NCBI GenBank assembly: GCA_024336345.1
Contig: JANFOG010000002.1
Location: 434,001 to 498,000 of the forward strand
DNA length: 64,000 nt
Direction: 5' to 3'
Origin: Mariannaea sp. PMI_226
Taxonomy: Eukaryota; Ascomycota; Sordariomycetes; Hypocreales; Nectriaceae
The notes beneath the pieces were generated by a model that did not search any database, was not told the DNA's origin, and saw only the letters and a list, made by a program, of their open reading frames with translations. Both the position numbers and the translations under genes were made by a program. Shown in pieces: positions 22,854 through 35,398 of the stretch. Each line of letters begins with the position of its first letter. Position 1 is the stretch's first letter.

Positions 22854-25800
22854 AGGAGCGGAAACCCGAGACGATTCCGCCTGCCGAGTTCGCGGTACCG
22901 TGATTGCCAGTTAGCCGCAGTCCGACAGTGAGAAAAGGCATATGATAATTAAAAAAAAAAATTAGAAAAAAAAAAGAAAGACGCCAGGGCCTGAGGATAG
23001 TAAACTAATGCATCACATCTCTCTTCATCCCCCCCTGCCCTCCATCCCCTCCACTTTTTTGGAGACCTCCTTCGACCCTGTCCAAGGGCTTGGTTGGCTT
23101 GACTAGGGTGTATGTCAATGGCCGCCCTTGGCTTCTGTGACGTTCTGCTCGGGGAGTATCCGTATGTAGGAACTGGAGAGAGACACACATACACGCCCAC
23201 AAACACAAGACAGGAAGCTGGACCATCTCCACACTCCACTTCAACTCTTCCTCAGAGGGAGAAGAGGCACGAGCAAAAGCGGCTCGGGAGTCATACAGCA
23301 AAGCTAGTCCTTGTCACAAGGCATCTCAACCTAATTCATATCAGTCATGTTTTTGGAGACAGACCAAAGCTTCTGGACGTTTGTGGCGTATAGACGGGGG
23401 CGTGTGCGGAGGAGGGGCGTGCAAGTGGAGATGAATGGATGGGAGGGTTGAAGGATGCCAATCCCCGAGGCAAGTCAACTTATTTTTTTTTTACTGTTTG
23501 AGGACTGTTACTTGTATGTGAACTTTTATTTGATACTGTTGATTCTCTCATGACGAGAGAATGAGTCGTTGAAGTCGACTAGGGCTGGCTTGTGCTTGGT
23601 GAAGACGAGGACCATACACGCCGTCAAAGAGGATAAGAAGATGTCAAGAGGAGAGACCTCGGGAGGCTCAAGAACAGGGCCCGTGTCACTGTCCTTGGGG
23701 ACGAGGTGAGGACGGAGCACATGCAGGCACATGCTAGTTTACAGCGACGACAGAGAGACAAGGTAAGAAAAAACGTCACGTATCTCAGCGTGCCCTCACC
23801 TGAGGAGTAGTTAAGTGAATGCCATTCGTTGTTCTGCTTGAGCCAAGGCTGTTCCCGCTGTCGCATCATGGCATCATGAGGCGTTAACAGCTGGACTGTA
23901 GACGGAATCTGGCTGGCTTAGTTGGTTCCTTTTTCTTTTTTCTGCTGTTAAATTATCAAAGAACACACCCCCCCTTCTCCCTTCTCCCCACCTCATGAAC
24001 CTACCCCCGGCTTACCCCCCATGTCCTGTCGGGTGAGATCTCCCTCACACGTTTGGAATTTTTCCAATTAGAGTAGTTGGCATTTTGAGCAATGGACATG
24101 GCGTGGTAAGGCAGCCAGGATAACAGAGCACAGATTTCACCCATCCATGGTGCTTTTCACTCTATGGTGTTTTTTTCTCTTTCGTATTGAGGGGTATCCA
24201 TGATGGGAATATGGTTTCTTGTTCTTCTTCCCCTCCAATCTTCTGCCTCTTCCCTTTCGCTCTCGGAAGTTCAACGAAGAAGATGGAGACAACTTCGGGA
24301 GTGGGCACACGCTTTCGGAATCCCCACTTGAGCTCCAGTGACCTTTGGGGCTCCGGGCAGGCGGAGGGAGACCGGGGCAGAGCAGACCCAATCGTTCTCC
24401 ATCCATGCGACCGAGGAGAGTGAAATGAATGAGTGACTGATTGAGTGATTCATCAATCCATTGACTGATTGATAAGGGAAGCTCAAAGGCACGAAATAGC
24501 GGCAATTGCAGTCTATCACCATGCGAATGACGCTGCAGATGGACCGGACTTTATATAACGGAGAGGTGTAGTTATGAAGTGTCGGTGCCAAGCAAGTAGC
24601 TCAATACTCCGTATAAGGTATAAGAGGTGAAGGACAGGTTGAGACATCGGAGAGTTGCACACCTGAAAAAGAATGGTCTGGGATTGTGGAATGATACATG
24701 CATCAGATTAGTGTCCAAATACATGACCCATCTCGTCTCATATTACGTCTCCCTCTTAGTTTTCTAAAATCAGATAACCAATTCACATTGAGCTTTCCAA
24801 CAGCCACTTAGTGAGGTATTCTACGTAAAAGTAACCGCCCACAGCGAGGCGAATGAGGCCCAAAAAAAAAAGAGGTGAAAGGTGAAAGGTGACGTACGGT
24901 GTAAGAACCAAAGAAGCCGTCCAAGCCAGGCCGTTTGATCAAAGGCAATTATGTTACAGTACGTATTCTTAAGCCGACTCGCAGCCGAGCTTGTGATATT
25001 GCGGGGTCCCCTCCCTTCCGGAGTGTTCGCCCACTGGCCGGTAGTATCCGTACGTGGGGTGCAACAATAACGCCCATACCCTTGATCCGCTGACAAGATG
25101 CGCAAACTGGACATTTTTACCTCAATATAGCCCTGTTTACAGGGAGCTCGGCACTCTAAGTGCGGGAAGAAACGAATCCCCCAATTTTCTTCAATAGAGT
25201 ATCTACAGTATTATAGGTAATAGGAAAAGCACATAATAACTCAACATAAATTTATTATGCAATGCAATACTCCGTTGTCTAAAGGAAAGTGAAAAAAAAA
25301 AAAGCACAGCCAGAAGCGGTTGCAGAATATCAAGACAAGTAAAGTGAAAAAAAATATGTGTGGGCATATAGGAACAACAACTCACCGCAGAGGAATGAGA
25401 ATCAAAAACACCAACAAGCAGCAGCCTACACAACTTCATACCAGGACTCAGCAAATGTACGAATACTCGCCGCCGCAGCCGTTCATTGTGACTTGATACT
25501 GGATGAATCAGACCTACGGTCGGCCACCGTCCAGACCTCGGCAAAGACCCCCCCCCCTCCCCATCTCCCCGTTTACGCATTGGCCGGGGCATCGGGGGTG
25601 GGTCTCCGGCCTGTGGGCTCTTCTTTCTCGTCCGGAATAATGTTCGATCAAGAATCAATCCTCTCGAGGCGAAGGGGGAGTGACAGCAAAAAACCAACCC
25701 AGGTCAAAAACCAAAACACCCCCTCCTTTCCCCCCAAAGATGCCTCATTGGCTGTAGCATCCATGTTCGTTGCTGATTAGGAACTGTAGACCACGGAAAG

Positions 25801-28003
25801 TATCCGTCACGAAGTAAAAACACAGAAAAAGACACAAAGCTGGCCCCCCCAGAAGCGGTTTTCTTCACCGGGAAAAACGTAAAACGTCCACGAAAATGTT
25901 AGGAACTTGCGTGCTCCTCCCATCCCTGACCCCTGGTTATCCTCCAGGGTCCCTGATGCCGACAGCTTTTCTCCTCCCCCCGGACGGCATACCGCACGCC
26001 TCCCTCACCAAAACACACTATGGGTAGGAAATCAATCTCGGTACTCAATGTCCCGGAAAACCCTCTGAGCGTCTGGCACAGGCCGCAAGGCGGACCACTT
26101 TCATTGATCGTGGCCCCCTGATTTTGGTGCTCTTGATAGTTTGGTCAGATCTTGACAAGACATCAAGTTTCGCTTACTACCATGTCATGTCTGTATAAAA
26201 CTCCAAGTGCTGGATGTAGTTGATATAGCATGTAAAAATCCGAGAGCAAAAGACCGTCCTTCTTTTTTTGTTCTGTGGAAAACTACCACATTCAAAACCA
26301 CATTCAAAAGACTATTTCTTTTGTTAACTTACAATGCTATTTCCCCATTCTTCCACCTCCAATTCCATCTATCCCTGCCCGCCATCCGTTCATCCACACC
26401 ACCCCCAGATCTCAGCCCAGTTTACAGCCAAACCCCCCTCCCCCTTCACTACCACCCCCTCTAAAGGCTCGGAGATTCGAAGACTGTCTGCGGAAACCGG
26501 TGTCCCGACCGAATGCTCACCGACCCATTTTGAGTCCCTCCTCAGTGCAGGATGTAAATTAACCAGTTATACCTAGGTAACTAGCTCACCATACCACGTT
26601 CACCATCAATCAAGACCCGGTGGGTGCCGATGGGATCCCCATTCACCAATTCCCGGGGCGCCGATCTGCGGAACCGACCCCCGACCGACCAACCCGCCAC
26701 ATCGAAGTTCAAATTTTGAGAGACCCAGTTCAAACCGAGTTTACCTAGGGTCTCCTGCTGCCGTTGCGGCTGCGGCTGCGACTACGGACGTAGGAACCCG
26801 TCCCTCTACAAACGCCATCACACCCAGCAGCTGAGAGTGAATCGATTGATGCAGCAATGTTGCAGAGTGGTTAGACGACACATCTGGGCATCCCAAGACA
26901 ATGGCAGGTCTCGGATCCAGGCACTTCCTTGTTCCCATCTTTCTGTCAATGTGCACATCTCTTTCTTGGCATCAATTGTTAAGATGCCAACACTCATCGC
27001 CCAGCTTCTATTCATTGCAAGTTAAACCCAGGGGATATAGCGTAAATACATCTTCTGTTAGCGCACATCCGTAGTCAAGCGTGTGCGTGTGTGTCGAAGG
27101 AGTCATCCGAAGCCATCGGTTCCCTCAAGAAGTACCACTACTCCGACTCTACGGGTTCGGAAAATGCCTGCATTGGCCCTCGAAAACTAGAAAGAGCAGG
27201 ATAATTCGGGATTACTATTTACACCCATTGCCTACTTAACAAGTTGAGAAAGCTTATCAGTAATAAATCAGTTGTTACCTTGGCCGAGCGGTCCTGCTAC
27301 CCTCCCGAGGTTTCGGCTGATCTAATCCCGAGGATGCGGAATACTCCAATCCACACAGCCCGCCATCATTTTAGCCTCAAGCTTGACACCCATATTTCCA
27401 GCACGAAGTCATTACTCACACCTCCAGATCGGCTTTTTTTGGTTTCAAAGATTATCTTTTATTCATTGGCATTGGCCATATCCTTCTATAGTGAGCTCAG
27501 TCGCAACCAGTTTTATAGCGTACTACTTTCACTTTCGACCCTGCCCAACCCAACATCATGGTATCCTACACTCATAAATGGTTCCGTCAATCATCCGTAC
27601 GTTCTCTCAACCTGCTCGAGTTGCTGGGTCTCGACCCATTGTCCTTTCACCAATATCTCTTCCTGGTTCCCTTATTCATAGTTGCCCAATGTTCTTAAAA
27701 TATGTTTCGTCAACCCATTAATTCCCAAACCCCATCGCTTGATGAAAACGCCAGTACTCCCCTTAGTTCAGACAATAAGAAGCTGAAAAGAAAAGATGGA
27801 AAAATAAAAAAAAATAAAAATGGAATGGCAACGCAACACAGGGGAATGTGCCTATTGCCAAACACTTCCAACACTTCCAATCGAGATGTGTGAACATCAA
27901 GCTTGGTATGATCAATGTGAAGGTAGTGGAGGTCATTCCCGGCCATCCAGGAAAAGGCATAGAGTGATAAAATGCCAGATATGTGTGACCCTTGGCATTG
28001 TGC

Positions 28004-30340
28004 TCACGACGGCGTACCTCGCTCTTCAACTCTTTCGCCTTCAAAACTATAAATGCGAACCTCGCCATCTTCACTGCCGCTCGCCATGCGACTGTCACTC
28101 AATCCAACGCAAGTGACAGGGCCTGCATGGCCAGTGAAACTACGTTCACACTTGCCAGATCGAGGCTCCCAAATCTTGGTCATCGAGTCGTTGGCTCCTG
28201 TCACTACACGTAGGGTATCGCCAACCAAACCCCAGATGCCCTCAACGTGGCCAAACATGCTGCGGATACACTTGCCAGTGACAGTGTCCCAGAGTCGAAC
28301 CGTGTTGTCGAGTCCACCAGTGAGCATGTATCTCGGTGGAAGGGGACGGCCAAGGTCGGATGTGAAACCCGGTCCATATGTTGCGCGAGGATCAGGAGCT
28401 TGTTGCGGTTGCTGCTGTTGCTGCTGGGAGAGCTGATCCGCAGACACTGGGGAAGTGCTGCGACCACGGCCACTTGACACTGATGACGCATCCGCATTGT
28501 CGGTGATGGATGGGATCTCATCGGGCTCAAAGTCAGGAGGCATCAAGAGAACCTGTTGCACCTGGCCTACATGACCCAAGAAAGTCTTGATGCATTGCTT
28601 TGAGTCCAGGTCCCAAAGCTTAACAGACAGATCATCCGAGGCCGAAAAAACTACCCGTGATGGCGAGTCGATGCGCACGTGGTTCACCCAGTCGGTATGG
28701 CCTCGCAAGCAAAATGTCTGTTTGGAATCGAAACTAAAAATTTTGACCGTTTTGTCGATGGAACCAGATGCCAGCGTGCAGCCATCAAAGTGCACTGATA
28801 ACACGCCTTCGGTGTGGCATTGAAGTGTGCTCAAGCATTCGCCAGTTTGCCAGTTCCAAATCTTGATCGTCTTGTCGAAACCGCCGCTGATCAACTTGGT
28901 GTCGTCAAATTGGAGGCATCGCACAGCAGAAGTATGCCCACGCAGCGTCCGCATTACCTCGCCTGTTTCAATGTTCCATATCTTAATCGTAGTATCATAG
29001 GAGCCCGTAGCTAGAATATTGTCGTCGAACTGAAGACATGTGACGCCATTCTCGTGACCCTTGAATGTTCTGATGGAGCATCGCCCAGTCTTCCAGTTAT
29101 ACCCCACCTTGAATCTATCCCTGTACACGTCCTTCCAGGGGCGGAATTTACGTTCCTGATCGAGCTGTTGCCGAGCAGCGGTGACCCGTTGTCGTTTTGC
29201 AGGTCGTTCATCGGCGTCATCGGCTTGTCGCTTCTGCATACCTGATTCGGGGCTTTCGTCGTCAATCTCAACCACGACAGGCTCTTGGCGATGGATCTGT
29301 TGATGGCGACTCCAGGCCATCAACTTCTTCCGTTCAAGTAACGGCAGCCCCCATCCACACTTTGTGCACTTGCGATCGATATGTTGCTCACACATGCGAT
29401 GCCACACAAGGTCATCATCGGCAAGGTTTCGCCATCGCCGGCTGACCTGGGCAGCTTTGCAGAGAGATACAGTGTCGAGATAGCAGAGAATCTTGTACGA
29501 AAGTTCGGCGGGAAGGGCAGCGAGGAAGTCGATCTTGAGCTGTTCCTGAACCTCGCGTGATACAGTAGAGAGTTGAGGGAAGCAACATTGAGTAATGATA
29601 CCTTGTAGCATCAATTCTCGGTGCTTGGATGGGGCAGCAGAAAAGAGCGACCACACATGGGTGATAGCCTCTTGGTCAGCTGACGATAGACTGTTGAGTT
29701 CCTAATAGGCGCCAATATTAATAACAAAATTCAAGACAGGCAATTCAACATCAATGTTGAATGAAGGTACAATATTTGGGTTGGTGAGGGGTTAAAGACT
29801 CACACTCTGGATGAAGCCCATCTTAGACTCATCGGCGGCACGACGACACTTGGAGTCGGGGCGATGTCGGTAGCAGTACTTGCTATTGGGATCCCTCTTG
29901 CGGATAGTCGTGGAGGAATTGGAAACGGGACCAGTGTGATGATTGCCCTTCCCGATAGGAGCGTATAGACCGGGAATATGTTCCTTGAGGAACGGGCTGA
30001 CGGTTTTGCCGACGAGTTCACTAGGCATCTTGACAAGACGAGGATTGATTTCTTCGTCGGAACGAGATCGGTCGCAGTTATCCTTGGAAAGGTGTTGCTG
30101 AGGTTGCAAGTCGAGCCTGGCGGCGTCGGCCAGCCTTGTTGAGAGTTTGGGCTCAGCCGAGCCGTTTACAGCAGCAGCGACAGCAGTAATAGCAGGGGTA
30201 GAAGCTAGGGACGGAATTGAGGACGAGGATCGAGTAGAATATATCGAGTCGGGAGCATGGTGATGGATAGAAGCAGATAATGGTATGGTTGAGACAGCTG
30301 GATCAGCAGAAGGCCGGTGGCCGTTGAGAATCTGGTCCAT
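28004..30340 (-). CDS. sconB: Sulfur metabolite repression F-box/WD40 protein (SconB / Scon-2 / Met30)
   Basis: On the minus strand the exons are 30340-29804 and 29701-28004, giving 744 aa. The intron is GTGAGT…TATTAG, phase 0. This is the substrate receptor of an SCF ubiquitin ligase that turns off sulfur uptake genes by targeting the bZIP activator (Cys3/MetR) when sulfur is plentiful. An N-terminal region (1-about 190) ends in the family block [19 protein letters not shown]. The F-box is at about 238-284 ([15 protein letters not shown] … VSRRWRNLA). Seven or so WD40 repeats fill about 390-735, with GH…W dipeptides such as [23 protein letters not shown] and MTKIWE. A Gln-rich insert lies between repeats 5 and 6 (codons around 28395-28430). 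The start at MDQILNGH is the most upstream ATG in the exon frame. An upstream ORF overlaps it (see findings). Confidence 0.94.
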
Positions 30341-33300
30341 GGCGCGCAGAACCGAGGGTTTTGAGAAAAATGAGTTGCGCGATGGGAGGGCAAGATATCG
30401 TAACTTGCGTCAGAAGTCTGGGGAAATTTTCCCACTTCCCACACGCCCAACAAGATGGGAAAATTGCGAGTCTGAGAGTCCGGGGAGGGAGGATCTGAGG
30501 CAACGTCGACGTGCGATGGCGTGCTGGCTCGCGAAGGGCACCAAGCCTGGTCCACCCAAGAGTTTGCGCCAGAACCCCAGTCAGGACAAGGTCGCCACCC
30601 TGTCAGCTCTTTCGTGGCACGGTAAGCTTGGCTGTTTGTTAATTAGACCAGGTTCAAAGTATACAGTATGCGGTGAGACAGTGCTTTGAAGAATAGGCTG
30701 GTGGCTTTTCCCGTCCCGTTGATGGTCTTTTTTTGCCTGAAGCAGGAGTGTGTAGGTAAGAGGATTGGTTGGGATAAGGTAGGGTAAGGTAGGATGTGAA
30801 TAATGAGTGACTCCAACAGGGTGGTGGAGGGAACAGCCCTTGTTCATTCGGGTCGTCGGGGCAAAGTCGCAAAGTCCCTGGTTCGAAAGTACCTTTTTCT
30901 GAGAGCCTGGTGACCTGCGACTTGGGACGGGACTGCTGCTGAGCCATGCGTCGACTAAGTACTACCTCTACTATTGATGAAGAGGTACCTACTGTGACTA
31001 CTGAATTTGTAGTGATGGGCAAGGTACCCAGGCAGAGCAAAAGGGCGGGGGAGGGTCGCCGACCAGCGGAAGATGTGACTTGATGCAGCGTAGACAAGTT
31101 AGGTGCCTCAGGTACAAAGCGTACACTACTTTACCTAACTACCTAGTACCTAAATAATATCTTGAGATGCTCTTGAGGACGGTACTCGCTGCACAGCTTG
31201 ATGTTTGTCCTGTTTGCTCAGACGATCTCCCCAATTCGAAGAGGCTGAACCCATTACCCAACGGCTGAGGACCGACCCAGGAATCTGACTTGAAAGAGTT
31301 TTATCTTCGCCGGATAATACCACACTAACATGACCAAAATGTTATGACGGGTACTTAGGTACATTGCAGGGGGGTCCCTAGGCCCTGTCTTCCCAGCGAC
31401 CCAGTTGTCATGTCTGATTGAGCGAGCGTCCGAATACCCTGGTTCACACCCCTTCTTCTTTGCGTATGACTACAGAGCGCAGGGTACCTTGTCCGGGGAC
31501 TTGTTCAGCAACTCATAAAGATGCCTGACTCAATCAGCATATTCAGCAATCAAACACTCAGTTTTTCAAGAGAATGGCGACAGACAGATACCAAGGGGAG
31601 GTGCCTTGTCCGCAGTACGTACTTTGAAATACTCAAACGACAGCCAGCTTTCGAATTTCCGCCCCAGATGGCGTTATCGATGACACCGATCGGGCGGATG
31701 CGCAATAGGCTACTGGATAAAGCGGGCCCTAGCACGGCAATCGGTCGACGGCTTGCCGGCTGTTGTGCATTATTAACACACGCTGCCTTCAAAATAGGCG
31801 ATAGCTCTATCACCACTTGGCTGCAAGTCGTCAACTTTCTGCGATAATCCCCGGAATCGCTTGAAATCATTTGTAGTTAGAGTTGGCGCGGTAGTTGAAG
31901 CTCCACGCGGCTCATAGCGAGAGCGAAAATTTACAGTGGTGGTCCTAGTCTCCCATCTCATTCCGGCACGGAGTACAGATATCTGCAGCGAACTAGACCA
32001 TGCATGAGACCTTCTGGGTCGGTCTGCAAGTCTCTGGGGATGCTCTCATGTATAATGGTAACAATAAAGCATAATCACCACAGGCTTGGAACAGCCAACG
32101 TGCCTTCATCGCTTTCTCTCACCGAGCCTTTCGACCCGTCCGTGCTTGATGGGCAACGTGAATCCGATTTTTTCAGATATGAATTATCAAGCAACCACCG
32201 TGTCCAAATAATTGTCAGTTTTAGCTGATTCTCGCATATTCCAAGGTTCTCGCCATTCCCGAGAAGCGGCTGTTTTCAATCATTTGTCACTTTCTTCAAG
32301 AATTCCCGATTGCTCCATAATCCACAATAGATATTTGTACTACTGGAACACCGCTATTACCAATCCGTCCTAGCCCCCATTGTCTCAACTCTGGCATAAT
32401 ATCGATCCTTTGCACAAAAGGGCATATTCCTTAATCCTGCTTCTGTCGCACCTGTCCCATGCCAATGACGTGATTATATCTACGAAGGACCTACTCTATG
32501 AGCATCTGAGCCTCATCTCCGTCAAGCGTCTTGAGACGATGCAATCCCCGTTCGCCATCTCCGAGATCCGTATGGATATGGATTCCAAAGTCGACTCATA
32601 CATTCAACCCGAGCATCACCAGACAGCTACTAGTTAATTGAAGAAATCCCCCAGACTTAATCTCGACCTAACCAAAACCTGAACATCAACAACCACTGGT
32701 CATCTCCCGTGATTCTGTCGCAATGCGCTCGAGTCCATACCCAGGTCGTCACCCAGGTCGTCGGATACCCGGATGACGCATTGTTCGCGTTGCTCACTCG
32801 GTTGACTGAGCACATCATCCCTCGTATCTGTTTCGGCGGCGCTGTATCCCATCTTTGAGCACATCGACCCTGGCAATACCATGGCGCCTCGCCTGAGATG
32901 CCCCTGAATCCTTGGTATTATTCAGCTGTCGGCTTTGGCACGGTGCTCTACTGCCAGGCTACCTCCCATTGTCATCTTGACCTGTTCTCGTCATCCTCCA
33001 TGCTTCCAGCGCAATATCGAGTTTGCTGAGCCGCCGGCTGACCTCCGTTTCCGTCTCTTCCGACGATCGCTATCCTTTGTACACCGTACAAAATAGAGAA
33101 ATACATCCTCAGACCCCACAACCATCTTTGATGGAAGCGGTCAACGTCAGTTTGCATTTCTGCTCAGCCCGTCGTGGAGAGTCGCATCCTATCAACGGGC
33201 GATTCGTCCAACCAATTGGACAGTCCAGCCGAGCTTGTTACGCTGCCAGGAGAAAGCATCCACTCACCTTGCAGTGAAAATTCTTCTTTGCAACTGTGCA

Positions 33301-34008
33301 AAGCTCGCGACATGTTGTGTCGGTATGGCGGCATCTGAAATGTGAAACATGGCTTGGATGCTCAAGTATCATCGGGCAGTAATCTCGATGTCCGTCCAAC
33401 TAGGTTCTGATAATCCCTTGGCCTATGCCCAGGAAAATCTGGCAGAAAACAGCAGTAGAGCACGTCTTTATCGGGAGCGACTTGATAATATCGTTGTAGT
33501 TCTTTTGTACAGACTTGTCGTATATGATTCCTACTGGTAGGAGTGTGAGAGATGACCGACGTGCTTATGCGCCACATGCACACACAATGTCCCTCGCGTT
33601 CACATATCACACTGTAGGGTAAATACGGTGTTGATTGGACAGTTAGGGCATGTCGTTGGTCATAATCAATGCAAGGCGCCCGGCATGTGCATCAGCTGAA
33701 TTGAAAATTTCGTTGTGGATGATGCCCGATTTCTGACAGAGATTGTGAGTGTATAGCAATCCTCCGAATTTAGCAGAACAAGCTCAATTACTTGCCAAAC
33801 GAATACCAGGCTGGTACGAGATGGGCTGATGCAGGTGGATCGCTGAGCAATCAATCCCCAGAAAATCCTCAACTACGGTACGTACCGGGTGGCCTACCCA
33901 GTATGTGGTACTCAACCTCTAATTATGTTGTGGATGGAGGGGAAACGGAACTTGAGGTACTTTTCCAGCCTGCTCGTCAACAACAAGCGGGTCCTTTCGA
34001 GGTCCTCG
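30341..34008. other. Gene-free intergenic region upstream of sconB
   Basis: 3.7 kb. It includes the sconB promoter with overlapping upstream ORFs, a TTACCTAACTACCTAGTACC cluster at 31131-31150, a CACGGAGTAC motif (31967-31976) and a 12-bp tandem duplication (32739-32762). Around 32380-33280 base composition and open stretches look somewhat protein-like, but no frame stays open or is recognisable. Confidence 0.5.
32739..32762 (+). repeat. 12-bp tandem duplication
   Basis: ACCCAGGTCGTC occurs twice head to tail. In the local open frame this would encode a repeated four-residue unit (TQVV twice), but no gene could be called around it. Confidence 0.85.
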
Positions 34009-34110
34009 GGTGAGATGGCCGAGTTGGTTATGGCGTCAGGTTAAGGTCACCTTAACAACCTAAGATTCCTGATGGAGCAATCCTCCTGGGTTCGAGTCCC
34101 AGTCTCATCA
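34009..34110 (+). tRNA. tRNA-Leu(AAG) with 20-nt intron
   Basis: A complete class II tRNA can be folded. The acceptor arms GGTGAGA (34009-34015) and TCTCATC (34103-34109) pair with one G-U. The D stem is GCC/GGC and the anticodon stem TCAGG/CCTGA. The loop holds anticodon AAG at 34043-34045. A long variable arm (GGA…TCC) follows, then T arm CTGGG-TTCGAGT-CCCAG, and discriminator A at 34110. The intron (34047-34066) starts one base after the anticodon, the canonical place, and its CCTTA can pair with the anticodon region. A and B boxes are intact (TGGCCGAGTTGG; GGTTCGAGTCC). Confidence 0.93.
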
Positions 34111-34119
34111 TTTCTTTTT
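34111..34119 (+). terminator. RNA polymerase III terminator
   Basis: TTTC followed by a T5 run immediately after the tRNA-Leu gene, as expected for Pol III termination. Confidence 0.8.
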
Positions 34120-35025
34120 CCTCTTCTGACTACTATTTCAAGTAGCTGGCTATTTTTTTGTTGAGCTCAGTTCTAGTAGGCTTTTCTCCATATACTAAAT
34201 ATTATTCCATGCATTATCTATTATCCAAAATAAAAATCGGCATGCAGTAAAGCTACAGCAGATGATATCAGCTTGCACATATACTCCGCCGCTGCTATGA
34301 TGCTATGATCATGAGACAGATCATCTCCCATGATCTAGGCATTTTATATATAATGTCCATGTCTATCGCAATGATACACCATGCGGCTATTTGTAAACAT
34401 CGGGTCTCCATCCAGCTCTCGATCTACGCTTTTCACCCCTTTCGTCTTATGCTTCATTCATATCTGGGATGTTTTCACTTGAGAATCTCATCATCGGTGA
34501 AGCCAGTCTTCTTATATTTTAGTATGGCGTCCTCCTTTTTTTTCTTTCGTCTTGTCATTAACCTCGCCCCTCTATGGCAAGCTAACGATCGAAGACTGAT
34601 TATTGATGACACCCGAGATTTATGGAGGCCAATGGTAATGATAGGCGTAGTGTGACGTTGACCTCTGCTTTCTAGCAGCATCATCAACCCCCTGCATCAA
34701 AGCCATTCTCAACGATGAATATTGCTTTTTGCGGAGCTTTCCTCGATGCACGCTGCCAAAGACTCCCGTCATTATTGTCTGGATCGAGTGCTTCGTACCA
34801 ATATGATTCATGAGTTTCCTCAAATGAATGTCGTCATGGACACATTGAAGTGGGAGAAACGGTATAATTTTCGACCATTCATGAGCAGTAAGGACGATGG
34901 TAAACTCTAAAAGAAACCAATTATTATATAAACATCCCAGTATATCATCAACTCAGCTATAAGTTTGACCAGTTTTACCTTCTTGCAAACTTATAACGTT
35001 ATCACTACTGCAAACCTGTACCACA
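34120..35025. other. Intergenic region, tRNA to CHZ-motif gene
   Basis: 900 bp, AT-rich, with a partial TACTCCG motif at 34282. The 5' leader of the next gene is probably within the last 150 bases. No gene recognised. Confidence 0.5.
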
Positions 35026-35398
35026 ATGTCTTCCGAACGCTATGAAAATGCTCCCAGCGGCGAAGTCGTAGATGAGAGCTACGTTTCTCGCTCTGGCAAC
35101 AAGAACGAGGCGATCCCCGTCCAGTCAGACAAGGACATGGTTGAAGATCCGATTGGTGCTAATACAGCTGATACTGACGAGCAGCTTGGTATGTGCTTCT
35201 GAAGAACTATAATCGGAATTATTGGATTACTAACAAATGCTAGCGCGCGATGATGAGGAAGCGATCGATAAGAGTAACATTATTAAGGAGAAAACTAGGC
35301 ATGCCGCACCGCAGGGGAGCTATCAAGAGCCTGGTGATGAGGAGGGACTACCTGACGATACCGGTCGAAGTGCCAATAGGAATCTTCGCCAGTCTTAG
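35026..35398 (+). CDS. Small acidic CHZ-motif protein, possible histone chaperone
   Basis: The exons are 35026-35188 and 35244-35398, giving 105 aa. The 55-nt intron is GTATGT…GCTAG and joins DEQL-A to RDDEEAIDKSN. The protein is small, very hydrophilic and acidic, with no hydrophobic segment, so probably disordered. The segment DEEAIDKSNIIKEKTR resembles the CHZ motif of yeast Chz1 (acidic run, I-D-x-S-N-I-I, then basic), a chaperone for H2A.Z-H2B. The usual basic RTRG part is only partly kept (KTRH). Similar short fungal proteins starting SSERYENAP are, from memory, common in Sordariomycetes and unstudied. The coding call is firm; the histone role is inference. Confidence 0.8.

Larger units (their letters stand above)
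22382..28003. other. Long gene-free intergenic region (5.6 kb)
   Basis: Between two minus-strand genes. It contains a purine-only stretch on + around 22690-22815 (pyrimidine in the carrier's direction), two A runs (22951-22961 and 22966-22975), a 10-bp direct repeat GACTGATTGA at 24435 and 24463, and motif copies TACTCCGTAT (24605) and TACTCCGT (25268). Many C- and A-runs occur. The ORFs here (up to 164 codons) are low-complexity and not protein-like. An unannotated non-coding RNA or small multi-exon gene cannot be excluded. Confidence 0.55.

Noticed and set aside
25203..25697. A 164-codon minus frame and its + counterpart in the 22-28 kb gap
   Set aside because: Composition is erratic, there is no recognisable domain, and it sits among homopolymer runs.
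27281..27292. A perfect-looking A box, TGGCCGAGCGGT, as in tRNA-Ser/Leu
   Set aside because: No B box or foldable arms follow within 100 bases.
30880..30892. GGTTCGAAAGT resembling a tRNA T arm
   Set aside because: The flanking bases do not form a T stem and there is no A box at the right distance.
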